NCBI GenBank assembly: GCA_018897155.1
Contig: JAHILE010000040.1
Span: 29,072 to 93,071 of the forward strand
Direction of reading: 5' to 3'
DNA length: 64,000 bases
Source of the DNA: Nanoarchaeota archaeon
Lineage (GTDB): Archaea > EX4484-52 > LFW-46
In this document: one piece after another, positions 8,472-17,071 of the stretch
Layout of the letters: each line of letters opens with the position of its first letter
Numbering within the stretch: position 1 is the first letter of the stretch
The notes under the pieces: model-generated
The model's input: only the letters and a program-made list of their open reading frames with translations
Told to the model about the DNA's origin: nothing
Databases searched by the model: none
Made by a program: the position numbers and the translations under genes

Positions 8472-11011
8472 TTCTTCCCCCAGCTTCCAAGCCCCTTCTG
8501 CTTTGCGCGCCCGAGTAAATCGTCTTCTGTCACGCCGAAAATGTGCAAGACGCGCAATGCTGCAGGCACAATCTGGTTGTTGATGTAATACTCCGGGTCG
8601 TAATTCTTTGCGTATTCAGTCAATTCCGCGCGATCGCTGATAGAACCGCTTCCTTTTGTAATGACGTATTCGATTGTCTCGCCGACCCGAATTTCTTTGC
8701 CGCGCGCGTTTGCCTTCTCAACCGCTGCAACATGCGGGCCGCGCTGGACATAATGCTTGAGTTGCCGCGTAAGCTGCGTATAGACGCGCAACTCAGTCAA
8801 AGGCACTTTCTCAAGCTTTACTTCCTGCACGATTTTTTTAACATACTCGACAGCTTCTTTCTGCCGTTTATTCAGAACCAAGTCAAGCACTTTTTCTTGA
8901 GTATCTTTTGCAAGCCTTGACCAGTCCCTGCGCACTTTTTCAAATCCGCGAATTGTGATATTGCCGTCTTTGTCTATCAGAGCATATCGCTTTTTCGCCC
9001 CACCCTCGCCGGCTTTCTTTGAAACAAAAATTCCGCGCACATAAATTCCCTGCAAATCAAGCTCCATTATTCCAGGAAGTGTTGCATTCACTTTCTGCAA
9101 AAAATTATGCGCCTCAACTTCTGTATTTTTGTCGATGCGCAAAAATAAAGAATCCGTATCGCCATATAGCGCTTCAAAACCCTGCTCCTCTGCCATTGCA
9201 ATGACATTCTGTATATAGTTTCTGCCGAATGCAGTGACTGCTGACGCACATTCCCTATTATACCATCGCGAGCCGGCAAAGCCAAGATACCCGTACATTG
9301 CGTTGCTGACTGTCTTTACCGCGAACTGGCGCGCATTCAGTTCGGCATAATCGCGGCTTTTCTTATCATGGAATTTCATCTTTTCCTTTATGTGCTTTCT
9401 TTCCTGGAAAAGGTCTAAAAGAATTTCCGGAATAAACCCTTTTGTATTTGTACAAAAATGGCTTCTGCTTCCAGGAATTTTATTTTCCTGCCGGTCCTTA
9501 CAGCACGAACAATTCAGCGTCTCAGGATCTATGTTGTGTGAGACAATTATGCTTGGATACAATCCCCGAAAGTCAAACACGGCAATATTTTCATGCATCC
9601 CTGCTTTCGGCTCTTTGACAAAGCCGCCGGCAAACTGCTCCATATCCTTTCGGTCTCCGATTTCCTCTGACGATGGCCGATTCGGCACAACCACATTCAT
9701 CTGCGATGCTTTTTTTATTGCATAGCTTTCAACAAGCTGGCCGTAAGTCATTCGTGACGCATCGCTTGGCAATTGAGCAGTGAGATTTGACAGCTCAAAA
9801 ATATTCGGCATTATCCGGTCTGCAAGCTTTAATGTAAGCAGTGAATCCTGCATGCAATAATCCGCAAGCTCGTGAAGCCGCGTCTTCTGTGTCCAGGCAT
9901 CTTTCAGCTCATCCCAGGTGAATCCTTTTTTCCCTTCACCGACTAATTCCATTGCCACACTATCAAGGGATAGCGTTTCAGAACTCATTGCCGGGGACAT
10001 CACCCGGGAGATGAAATTGAAAAGGTCTATATGCGGCATGCCTTTAAGAGTTGCGGCCTTTATTCTTCCTTTTTTCTGAAAGGAGAGTGGATTACCGTTC
10101 CTGCCGGAAATGATTTTCTCCTTAAGGTCTTTTGCTCTGGAATCAAGCACAACAAAATCAAACCCGTCGCCATTATACGTAACTATGAAGTCGGGGTCAA
10201 TAGATTTTATCTCTGAAAAAAGCGTTGACATAAGCTCTTTTTCTGATTTGACAAAAATTTCTTTTTCAAATCCGTTTTTCTCATAGCTTATGACCTTTGC
10301 GCGCCCGGCAGATGATGCAAAACTCGCCATGATTATCTTCTGTTTTTTATCCTCGTCAATTGTTTCAAGATCAAATGCAACTGTCTTTAATCCATTATGA
10401 AATGATTCTGTTTTTGATGCAGAAACGTTTTTTGCTAGAATAACAATATCTGCAGAATATCCAAAACGTTCTGCATTTTCCTTCTGCAATACCTCTGTTC
10501 CTTCTGCACAAACCCATGTAAGTGGCGCTATTTTTTTGTCAAGAAAATACCGCTTGTAAAAGGATATATCATATTCGCGCACTTCTGCTATTTTTTTTGA
10601 CACTATCGGATTAGTTTTTACAATAGATTTCAGATGCGGTATGTGTGCGGGAATGTTTGCAAAAACTTTCAAGATATGGCGCTTGTCAAGACCAACAGTT
10701 TTCTCAGAAACATCAACAGATTTTACAGAAATGTCCCCGCCAGAAACAGCAGTTTCATCGCCGCCATTTGCGGTTTCATCAAACACTCTTTCAGGAGTTC
10801 CTTTCACAATTATTTTTTCAATAGCTGATTTCAACAAAAGCAAATCCTCGGTCGTTAGCCCCGGCCTTGGCACAACATAAAAATAAGGATAGAATGAGTT
10901 GTCAAGAACTATTGCAGACTTTCCTTCATGCGTCCTTCCGTAAAGCCTGACATGCGGCTTTCCATCTAGCACAACATAATCTGCGTCGATTACGAAAATA
11001 TCAAATACCAT
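8468..11011 (-). CDS. polB: Replicative DNA polymerase, family B
   Basis: 847 residues with proofreading 3'-5' exonuclease and polymerase domains. Exo I is DLET (Asp214, Glu216), exo II YNGDGFD (279-285), exo III Y385-x3-D389. Polymerase motif A is D480-FRGLYPSI, motif B KTVSNAMYGYLG (from 566), motif C YGDTDS (616-621). The C-terminus QKGLGSWG is a PCNA-binding PIP-box type (compare QVGLTSW of Pyrococcus). I chose ATG 11011 (MVFDIFVIDADYV): a start at 11140 would add 43 unrelated residues overlapping the upstream gene. GGGP synthase lies 35 bases upstream. Confidence 0.96.
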   Translation of the reverse strand: MVFDIFVIDADYVVLDGKPHVRLYGRTHEGKSAIVLDNSFYPYFYVVPRPGLTTEDLLLLKSAIEKIIVKGTPERVFDETANGGDETAVSGGDISVKSVDVSEKTVGLDKRHILKVFANIPAHIPHLKSIVKTNPIVSKKIAEVREYDISFYKRYFLDKKIAPLTWVCAEGTEVLQKENAERFGYSADIVILAKNVSASKTESFHNGLKTVAFDLETIDEDKKQKIIMASFASSAGRAKVISYEKNGFEKEIFVKSEKELMSTLFSEIKSIDPDFIVTYNGDGFDFVVLDSRAKDLKEKIISGRNGNPLSFQKKGRIKAATLKGMPHIDLFNFISRVMSPAMSSETLSLDSVAMELVGEGKKGFTWDELKDAWTQKTRLHELADYCMQDSLLTLKLADRIMPNIFELSNLTAQLPSDASRMTYGQLVESYAIKKASQMNVVVPNRPSSEEIGDRKDMEQFAGGFVKEPKAGMHENIAVFDFRGLYPSIIVSHNIDPETLNCSCCKDRQENKIPGSRSHFCTNTKGFIPEILLDLFQERKHIKEKMKFHDKKSRDYAELNARQFAVKTVSNAMYGYLGFAGSRWYNRECASAVTAFGRNYIQNVIAMAEEQGFEALYGDTDSLFLRIDKNTEVEAHNFLQKVNATLPGIMELDLQGIYVRGIFVSKKAGEGGAKKRYALIDKDGNITIRGFEKVRRDWSRLAKDTQEKVLDLVLNKRQKEAVEYVKKIVQEVKLEKVPLTELRVYTQLTRQLKHYVQRGPHVAAVEKANARGKEIRVGETIEYVITKGSGSISDRAELTEYAKNYDPEYYINNQIVPAALRVLHIFGVTEDDLLGRAKQKGLGSWGKK

Positions 11012-11046
11012 ACATATATTTGCACTCAAAGAATTAAATGCCTGAT

Positions 11047-11823
11047 TCATTCTTTTTCGCCATGTATTGCCTTTGCAAATTCCATTGTTCTTGCAAGCGG
11101 ATCTGCCGCATCCTCTATTTTTGTCCCAATGTGAATGCAATCGGCACCGACCTCAATCAACGCCTTTGCCTGTTCTGGTGTTTTGACGCCACCAGCAATC
11201 ACTATTACAAGATCCGTCGCCTTTCGTATTGCGGTCACAACCTCAAGCGGAACATGAACCGAGGCACCTGAACCTGATTCCAGAATCACAAAACGCATAC
11301 CCATGCACTCTGCTGCCAAAGCATATGCAACAGCCACATCCGGCTTGTCGCGCGGAATAAGGTTTGCCTCACTCACCCAGCCGACGGTCTGGCCAGGCTC
11401 AAATATCAGGTATGCTGTCGGAATCGCCTCTACATTATGCTTTCTGATGAATGGCGCACCCACGGCCTGCACTCCGGAAATCCAGTACGGATTCTCCGAA
11501 TTCAAAACAGTCATAAAATATATCGAATCGGCATGCTTTGTAAGCGCTGTCGCATTACCTGTAAAAAGATGAAGCGGCAAAGAACAAGTTTCCTTTATTC
11601 CCTTTCCGCAGAGATCTATCAGCGCCTCGGTTCCCATAGACCCCCCAAGCATTAGTATATCCGCTCCGCCTTTTTGAAGCATCTTGGCAAGTTCAACTGT
11701 TTTTTCGGGCGCGTATTTGCCGGGATCAAGAAGACCCATGAACACTCCCCTGCCTTTGGCGCGTATGTCTCTGATATGCTGCTCAACGCTGCCTTTAAAA
11801 GTATGTGATTTATTGCCATTCAT
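11047..11823 (-). CDS. Geranylgeranylglyceryl phosphate synthase
   Basis: Makes the first ether bond of archaeal membrane lipids from sn-glycerol-1-phosphate and geranylgeranyl diphosphate. The 258 residues form a TIM barrel with the family marks: LLDPGKY near the N-terminus, GGADILMLGGSMG, LHLFTGN, YLIFEPGQTVGW, LESGSGA, VIAGGVKTPEQA and a final phosphate loop with IHIGTKIED. The loop sequences fit the group II enzymes. It is divergent from the SDR gene and upstream of polB in the same direction. Confidence 0.93.
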   Translation of the reverse strand: MNGNKSHTFKGSVEQHIRDIRAKGRGVFMGLLDPGKYAPEKTVELAKMLQKGGADILMLGGSMGTEALIDLCGKGIKETCSLPLHLFTGNATALTKHADSIYFMTVLNSENPYWISGVQAVGAPFIRKHNVEAIPTAYLIFEPGQTVGWVSEANLIPRDKPDVAVAYALAAECMGMRFVILESGSGASVHVPLEVVTAIRKATDLVIVIAGGVKTPEQAKALIEVGADCIHIGTKIEDAADPLARTMEFAKAIHGEKE

Positions 11824-11882
11824 AAGTTTTTGTTGTAGCCGAAGGTTTAAAAACGCAAAGATTCAATATTTTGTATGCGAAA

Positions 11883-11940
11883 CTTGGCATTGATTATGCC
11901 AAGCTTTTCATTTTGAGGCCGTAGAGCCCTCAAAAGCTTG
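11883..11940. other. Two stem-loops in the divergent intergenic region
   Basis: CTTGGCAT/ATGCCAAG (11883-11903, five-base loop) is followed directly by a second, larger stem in which TTGAGG pairs with CCTCAA and the outer CAAGCTT with AAGCTTG, with a six-base bulge. They lie between the GGGP synthase start (11823) and the SDR start (12029). They could be a small RNA, an operator or a degenerate insertion. Nothing visible decides between these. Confidence 0.4.
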
Positions 11941-12028
11941 ACACGAAGTCCTCTCGTTTTCCCTTGAGGCTTTACAATCATCAAATTGTAAATGGCATGA
12001 TTTTTTCGATATGTATGGTGGCTCAAAA

Positions 12029-12967
12029 ATGAAAATTCTGATAACCGGAGGCGCGGGTTTCCTTGGAAGGCGGATTGCAAAAGAGGCAAAAAGGCGCGGC
12101 GCAGATGTTGCTGTTTTTACCCGAAATTCCGATAAAGAGCTTGAATCTCTTGGCATAAAGATAATTGCCGGAGATATCATGAGCCGCGAACAATTAAAGC
12201 GCGCGTTTGCCGGCTATGATGTCGTATACCACCTTGCTGCAGAAATTGATGAATCATCTAAGGATTTGTGGAACATTAATGTTGAAGGCACGCGAAACGT
12301 GGTCCGGGCATGCAAAGCGTCCGGAATAAAGCGGCTGATTTTCGCATCATCTATTGGCGTTCTTGGAGGATCGCAGGTGCAGCTTACAGAAGATTCGCCT
12401 CATGCTCCTGAAACCGCATACGAAAAAACAAAAGCTGCTGCGGAAAAACTAGTTGTTGCTTCCGGAATTCCATACACTATTGTACGCATGCCGCCGATTG
12501 TCGGCCCAAACAAGACGTGGCAAAAAATATTTGATGCTGCAAAAAAAGAATATCCAATTATCGGCTCCGGAGAAAATTACTGGGCTCTAGTATATATCGA
12601 TGATGCTATTGAAGCGCTTCTCAAAATGCTTCGCCAGATAGCAAAAAACCAGGTATACAATATTGCGGAAGCAGAACCTCATAAATACAACGAAGTCTAT
12701 TTCACAATCACGCGCGTACTTGTTTGCCCTGCGCCCGAGAAGCACATGCCCGTATGGATTGCAATAATTGGGGCTTTTTTCTACGAATTAAAATGCAAAC
12801 TCGCGCATAAAAAACCAAGCGTCACACTAATGATGGCAAGCATCAAGCGGCTTACAAGCAACCGCATCGTTAGCATAGAAAAGGCTAAGCGCGACCTTGA
12901 TTATTCGCCGAAATACACGCTTAAGGATGCGATGAGTAAAACTGCGGAAGGGCTGGAAAAAATATAA
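12029..12967 (+). CDS. NAD(P)-dependent epimerase/dehydratase (extended SDR)
   Basis: 312 residues. The Rossmann start MKILITGGAGFLG has the TGxxGxxG dinucleotide motif. The active-site pair Y-x3-K is in TAYEKTKAAAEK, with the preceding Ser in FASSIGVLGG. The middle strand ENYWALVYIDDAIEALL and the hydrophobic C-terminal helix fit the 3-beta-hydroxysteroid dehydrogenase-like or sugar-nucleotide epimerase group. ATG 12029 is preferred over 12011, because it starts directly with the Rossmann strand. The substrate is not determined: UDP-sugars or an isoprenoid alcohol are possible. Confidence 0.85.
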   Translation: MKILITGGAGFLGRRIAKEAKRRGADVAVFTRNSDKELESLGIKIIAGDIMSREQLKRAFAGYDVVYHLAAEIDESSKDLWNINVEGTRNVVRACKASGIKRLIFASSIGVLGGSQVQLTEDSPHAPETAYEKTKAAAEKLVVASGIPYTIVRMPPIVGPNKTWQKIFDAAKKEYPIIGSGENYWALVYIDDAIEALLKMLRQIAKNQVYNIAEAEPHKYNEVYFTITRVLVCPAPEKHMPVWIAIIGAFFYELKCKLAHKKPSVTLMMASIKRLTSNRIVSIEKAKRDLDYSPKYTLKDAMSKTAEGLEKI

Positions 12968-12992
12968 GAAGCAAAATAAATCTCCAAAAAGA

Positions 12993-14327
12993 TTATTGGC
13001 ATAAATAATCGCTGCCACGCAATTCTTGCATGTTCAAAATTGCCTTTGAAATATGTTCCTGAGTGCCGATGTCGGGTCGGTGATATATTGCTCCTCGGAC
13101 TCCTGAAAAACCGGCCTCTGCATTTTTTTCTGCCGCACCAAGATTGTCTCCCACACCCAAAAATCCAAATGCCCTTGATTTTGTCAGATATAAGTTTTCG
13201 CCGCTTTCATAGACATTTGCATAAATTAATTGCGAATTGCCGGGCTTCTGGATGATTATAGCCCGATCAACAACTGGGTTTCCCGGATATCCTTCGGGAA
13301 CGCCATATTTGAAAACAGTTGCCTGTTTTTTGAATTTTACGTTTTCTTTATTGAGCTTTCCATTCACAATCGCATTGAAAACATCAAGAATATCATTTTT
13401 AAGAAGCGGAAGAACATTGATAATTTCGGAATCTCCGCCGCGGGCATTGAATTCGATGACTGAAATCCCTTTTGCAGCGGCCATGAACTGACCGTATAGA
13501 ATCCCCTGATACGGAATGCTTGTTTCTTTCTTTATCGCACCGGCAGTATCAGCCATTATTTTTTTGGCACCATCATAATCCGCTTGCGTCATGAACGGCA
13601 AAATGTCTTTTGAATCATTATATGAACCCATGCCGCCGGTGTTCGGGCCTTTTTCCCGGGCACGCTTCTCATCCTGAACCGCAGGCCCAAAAGCAAGAGT
13701 ATCCCCGTCGACAAATGCCTGAAGAGTAAATTCCTCGCCGCGCAGCCTTTCTTCAATCACCAGATCAGATTTTTTCAAAACTTCCGCGGCATACTTTTTT
13801 GCGCCGCCAATATCAAAATGATCCGGAAAAAGGCGAACGCCTTTGCCGCCTGTCAAGCCTGCCGGTTTTATGACCGGGTCAATATCCTGCGAAATCAATT
13901 CATCGATGTACGCTCCAACATCAAATGCGGTGTTTTCATTTTTTCTGAAAATGCAATACTGCGGATTTCCCGGAATGTGGTGCTTCTCCATTATGGATTC
14001 TCTGGCCCATGGCTTGTTTGTTTCAATCTGCGCAGCAAGCTTTTTCGGCCCCACTGTCGGAATGCCTGCATCCCAAAGCAAATCAGATATGCTTGCTGCA
14101 AGCGAAGTTTCGCCGCCAATGACTGCAAGCTCAATTTTTTTCTTCTCTGCATAATCAACAATTCCGCAATCATCTTCAGAAATAATCTTAAAGCCTTTGC
14201 ATAATTTCGAAATGCCCGGATTCCTTTTGCTCATCGCTGCATAAAGTTCCGGTTCATTATAACTGCTAGAAATCACTTTGGCAAATTCGTGCTCCCGCCC
14301 TCCGCTTCCAACCAGGAGAACTTTCAT
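12993..14327 (-). CDS. purD: Phosphoribosylamine-glycine ligase (GAR synthetase)
   Basis: Second step of purine synthesis: joins glycine to phosphoribosylamine using ATP. 444 residues with the ATP-grasp fold. N-terminal MKVLLVGSGGREHEFA, the PAGLTGGKGVRL loop (about 160-171), RLRGEEFTLQAFVDGD, GPNTGGMGSYND, and the metal site region IEFNARGGDSEI. A strong Shine-Dalgarno GAGGTGA five bases before ATG 14327 decides the start. No other pur gene is present in the window. Fibrillarin ends 15 bases upstream. Confidence 0.95.
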   Translation of the reverse strand: MKVLLVGSGGREHEFAKVISSSYNEPELYAAMSKRNPGISKLCKGFKIISEDDCGIVDYAEKKKIELAVIGGETSLAASISDLLWDAGIPTVGPKKLAAQIETNKPWARESIMEKHHIPGNPQYCIFRKNENTAFDVGAYIDELISQDIDPVIKPAGLTGGKGVRLFPDHFDIGGAKKYAAEVLKKSDLVIEERLRGEEFTLQAFVDGDTLAFGPAVQDEKRAREKGPNTGGMGSYNDSKDILPFMTQADYDGAKKIMADTAGAIKKETSIPYQGILYGQFMAAAKGISVIEFNARGGDSEIINVLPLLKNDILDVFNAIVNGKLNKENVKFKKQATVFKYGVPEGYPGNPVVDRAIIIQKPGNSQLIYANVYESGENLYLTKSRAFGFLGVGDNLGAAEKNAEAGFSGVRGAIYHRPDIGTQEHISKAILNMQELRGSDYLCQ

Positions 14328-14342
14328 GCATATCACCTCAGA

Positions 14343-14981
14343 TCATTTCATCTTCCCAACCATAAAGCAATGGTCCTTTTCAAGAGGATCAAGTTCTATC
14401 TGTTCAAGAATATTAAACATCTTTGAAAGCTTCGCGCGCTCTTCTGCATAAATCTGCTGCGGCTTTTTTGCGACATTTATGCTTCGCGCCTTTACTGCAA
14501 TCATCATCCAGCCCTGCGGCTTAAGGAAGACTTTTGCATTGCGCATAATGATTTCAGACTGGTCCGGCTGGGCAACGTCGCAGTAAACCAGATCGACTTT
14601 CTCAACAATCTGCGCGTAATTCTCAGGCATCCTTGCATCATCAAGAATCGGCGCGATATTTTTCCTCTGCCTTGCAAGCGGAATTAAATCGCGCATAGAG
14701 CGGCCTGAAAATTCTACGGCATAAATTATTCCGTTGCGCTCAACAATGTCAGAAATATGACTCGGCGTTGTTCCTGTGCTTGCGCCAAGATAAAGTATCT
14801 TCATTCCTTTTTTTATCGGAAAGTTCTTCAGGCCCTTGACAAGCGCCGCCCCGAGCTTTGAGCTAGTGGGGTCCCAGACGCGCCATTCCTCCTTTCCCTT
14901 TCGCATAATGCGCTCTCCGTAGACTTTTTTTCCGTTCACAAGATTTTTTGTCGCATAGTCGCGCCCGAATTTTTGCATCAT
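14343..14981 (-). CDS. flpA: Fibrillarin-like 2'-O-methyltransferase
   Basis: Catalytic subunit of the box C/D sRNP, which methylates ribose 2'-OH in rRNA and tRNA at sites chosen by guide RNAs. 212 residues, the usual archaeal length. Seen: YGERIMRKGKEEWRVWDP, the SAM-binding motif ILYLGASTGTTPSH, the acidic strand IYAVEFSGRSMRDL, and VDLVYCDVAQPDQ with the catalytic-type Asp, then WMMIAVKARSINV. The partner gene nop5 ends four bases upstream, an operon conserved in archaea. Confidence 0.96.
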   Translation of the reverse strand: MMQKFGRDYATKNLVNGKKVYGERIMRKGKEEWRVWDPTSSKLGAALVKGLKNFPIKKGMKILYLGASTGTTPSHISDIVERNGIIYAVEFSGRSMRDLIPLARQRKNIAPILDDARMPENYAQIVEKVDLVYCDVAQPDQSEIIMRNAKVFLKPQGWMMIAVKARSINVAKKPQQIYAEERAKLSKMFNILEQIELDPLEKDHCFMVGKMK

Positions 14982-14985
14982 AAAA

Positions 14986-16026
14986 TCATTTCCCTCGCTT
15001 CATTTTCGAAAGTTCTGCATCAAGCTCTCTTTTGTATTCCGCACCCACTGGCTTGCCTTTGTAAAAATCAACTTTTATCGCCATCGACAGCTTTGATGCA
15101 AGAAGGCGCGCCATTTTCCCTTTCCTCTCAAACGGCGCCTGCTGAACATAATTTGTCTGGAACAGTATGCCGTATTTCGGCGACTTTCCGCCGGTTACGA
15201 GATGGCGGAACAGCGCTTTTTCCGCGCCAAGAATCTGAATTGTAGATGACGGGAATTTGGCAAGCTTAACAAGCGAGCCGGCAATAGCCAGGAGCCTTGC
15301 CGCAATCACGCTTCCAATAATAGCCGTTGTATTCGGCATGATTTCTTTTAATCGCGACTCGACATATCCCTCTATTGATTTTCTCTGTGCATACATTGCC
15401 TGAAGCGACTTCGCAAGGCTTTGCATCTGCAGAAGGTCTTTCTTTTCTATATCCGCGCCTATAGTCTCTGAAACATCAATTCCTTTGACATCTTTGCGGT
15501 AAAGCTCATCAGCAACATAACTTACCATTTGCTCGCTGTCCTGCATCTTTTCAAGAAGCTCAGGAAAGTAATATCCATACCACTCGCGCAGGCGTATTGA
15601 AAGCAGATTAGTGGTTTTATCCAGCTCGTCAATCGCATTCACTGCCTGTATGACCAGCTTGTCGTTTGAGAAGTCCGAAACCATCTTTTTTGCGGATAAT
15701 TCGAGCGCAATAGAAGAAACAAATTCGAAAAGCATATCCCTTGACGCGATTCCGCTTTTTGATGCTATTGTTTCAAGGTTCCTGCGCAGGTATTCGCCGG
15801 CAGGATTCGGAAATTCGTGCTCATATCCTTCCTTTCTCTGCTCAAAAACGATTTTATCTGCCGCAATTTGCGAAAGAAGCTTTTTTTCGGCGTCGGTTAC
15901 CGCGTATTCTGAGCATGCGTGCATGCTTTCAGCGGCTTTTGCGCGGTCAAAAAGGACGTGCCCAATCTCCTTGCCAGATGCATCAACTACAAATACGCCA
16001 AGCGCGCAATACGAAACAAAAATCAT
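14986..16026 (-). CDS. nop5: Nop5/Nop56-related C/D box sRNP core protein
   Basis: Scaffold that joins fibrillarin to L7Ae and guide RNA. 346 residues: an N-terminal fibrillarin-binding domain (MIFVSYCALGVFVVDASG), a coiled-coil pair (about 110-215), and the NOP domain (about 235-330: IIGSVIAARLLAIAGS, LGAEKALFRHL, YGILFQTNYVQQAP, GKMARLLASKLSMA). The start at 16026 was preferred over the 16035 start (MVFMIF). It lacks the long Lys-rich tail of eukaryotic Nop56. The divergent rps17e promoter lies upstream. Confidence 0.94.
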   Translation of the reverse strand: MIFVSYCALGVFVVDASGKEIGHVLFDRAKAAESMHACSEYAVTDAEKKLLSQIAADKIVFEQRKEGYEHEFPNPAGEYLRRNLETIASKSGIASRDMLFEFVSSIALELSAKKMVSDFSNDKLVIQAVNAIDELDKTTNLLSIRLREWYGYYFPELLEKMQDSEQMVSYVADELYRKDVKGIDVSETIGADIEKKDLLQMQSLAKSLQAMYAQRKSIEGYVESRLKEIMPNTTAIIGSVIAARLLAIAGSLVKLAKFPSSTIQILGAEKALFRHLVTGGKSPKYGILFQTNYVQQAPFERKGKMARLLASKLSMAIKVDFYKGKPVGAEYKRELDAELSKMKRGK

Positions 16027-16162
16027 GAAAACCACAATACCTTAATACACTCCATATATAACTATTTTCAAGTTTTTAATGCAGTGCCTAAAAACTATCA
16101 CACACCATTAGTGCTTTAAATAGCTTTAAAAATGTATTAGTCAATAAATATGAGAGATACTT

Positions 16163-16354
16163 ATGGGAAGAATCAAGCAAAAATTCATAAAAAACAGGGC
16201 CTTTGAGCTTGTCTGCGAACACGAGAAATTCACCACGGATTTCAAAAAGAACAAGGAAATCCTGCCTGAATTCGCGGATGTAAAGAACAAAAAAACAAAG
16301 AACAAGCTCGTGGGTTACATAACTAGGCTTGAAAAACAGAAAAAAAGGTATTGA
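16163..16354 (+). CDS. rps17e: Small ribosomal subunit protein eS17
   Basis: A 63-residue basic protein matching archaeal S17e in length and pattern: MGRIKQKFIKNRAFELV, then FTTDFKKNKEIL and the C-terminal NKLVGYITRLEKQKK. It is a 30S subunit protein found in archaea and eukaryotes. ATG 16163 follows a weak GAG ten bases upstream. An AT-rich promoter (CTTTAAATAG) lies about 50 bases before the start. It sits just upstream of the Hxs-like operon, with a 78-base gap and no visible link to it. Confidence 0.93.
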   Translation: MGRIKQKFIKNRAFELVCEHEKFTTDFKKNKEILPEFADVKNKKTKNKLVGYITRLEKQKKRY

Positions 16355-16390
16355 TTCTTGTCAGTGGCATAAGCGCCATACCGCACAGAT

Positions 16391-16402
16391 TAAAGTATTT
16401 AA
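16391..16402 (+). promoter_or_regulatory. Probable TATA box of the Hxs-like operon
   Basis: TAAAGTATTTAA ends about 31 bases before ATG 16433, the spacing expected for a leaderless or short-leader archaeal transcript. It is the main reason for choosing 16433, not TTG 16406, as the start of the first gene. Confidence 0.45.
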
Positions 16403-16432
16403 CTTTTGAAGGGTAAAATAATCTGTGAATTG

Positions 16433-17071
16433 ATGATACCTGAAGAATCCAAAAATCTGGTTCTTGACGAAAGCGCAAAAACAGTAAAAATCACGCTGAA
16501 TCCGCGGCTTTATCCGCAGACTGTTGTGATGCGCGCAGCCTACCGTTTCACCGATGATTTCGACGTTATTGTTGACGGAGATCCTCTGTCAAGCATATTC
16601 GTAACGCTAAAGGTCAAGGCAGAAGATGTGGAAAGCACAACGCGTAAAGATTTGGAACAGCTTGAAAATGCTTTTTTCTCCGAGCTCATCCATGCAAATG
16701 TCGAAGAGACTCAGTCGCGCAGGTATGCTGATACAAGAAACGCGCTGATAGGGGCTGCGCTGAGGAACTTAATGGTCCAGGCAACACCGGAAAAGATTGA
16801 GAATATCGGAAAAAAACAAAAAACAACTGACGAAGAAAGTGCTTTTGATAAAATTTACAAATACATGCCAAAACAGAATTGTGGAAAATGCGGCGCAGAT
16901 TGTGAAAAAACCGCAAAAAAAATACTTACAGGTGCTGCGAATCCAAATACATGTTTTCATCTGAAAAGGGCAGAATTTTCTGTGGTGCGAGAAGGGCTTG
17001 AAAATGCGCTTATTGCGCTAAAAAACAATAATGATTGCTATGAGCTTAATAAGAAAGACGAAAAATGCTGA
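16433..17071 (+). CDS. HxsD-like protein fused to a 4Fe-4S domain
   Basis: 212 residues. The N-terminal part (about 5-115) resembles HxsD of His-Xaa-Ser systems: KTVKITLNPRLYPQTVVMRA then AYRFTDDFDV, and FFSELIHANVEETQSRRYAD matching the bacterial F-x-NELLxxxLRExxxxET helix. The C-terminal part (about 140-185) has YMPKQNCGKCGADCEKTAKK, with Cys150, Cys153, Cys157 and Cys174. This is the C-x2-C-G-x-x-C...C pattern of FeS domains (PF04060 type, as in RnfB and corrinoid Fe-S protein). The fusion suggests electron supply to the radical SAM partners. Its 3' end overlaps the next gene by 41 bases. Confidence 0.75.
   Translation: MIPEESKNLVLDESAKTVKITLNPRLYPQTVVMRAAYRFTDDFDVIVDGDPLSSIFVTLKVKAEDVESTTRKDLEQLENAFFSELIHANVEETQSRRYADTRNALIGAALRNLMVQATPEKIENIGKKQKTTDEESAFDKIYKYMPKQNCGKCGADCEKTAKKILTGAANPNTCFHLKRAEFSVVREGLENALIALKNNNDCYELNKKDEKC

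Noticed and set aside
8543-8920. 125-residue plus-strand frame within polB
   Set aside because: Shadow of the polymerase gene. No start signals or family motifs.
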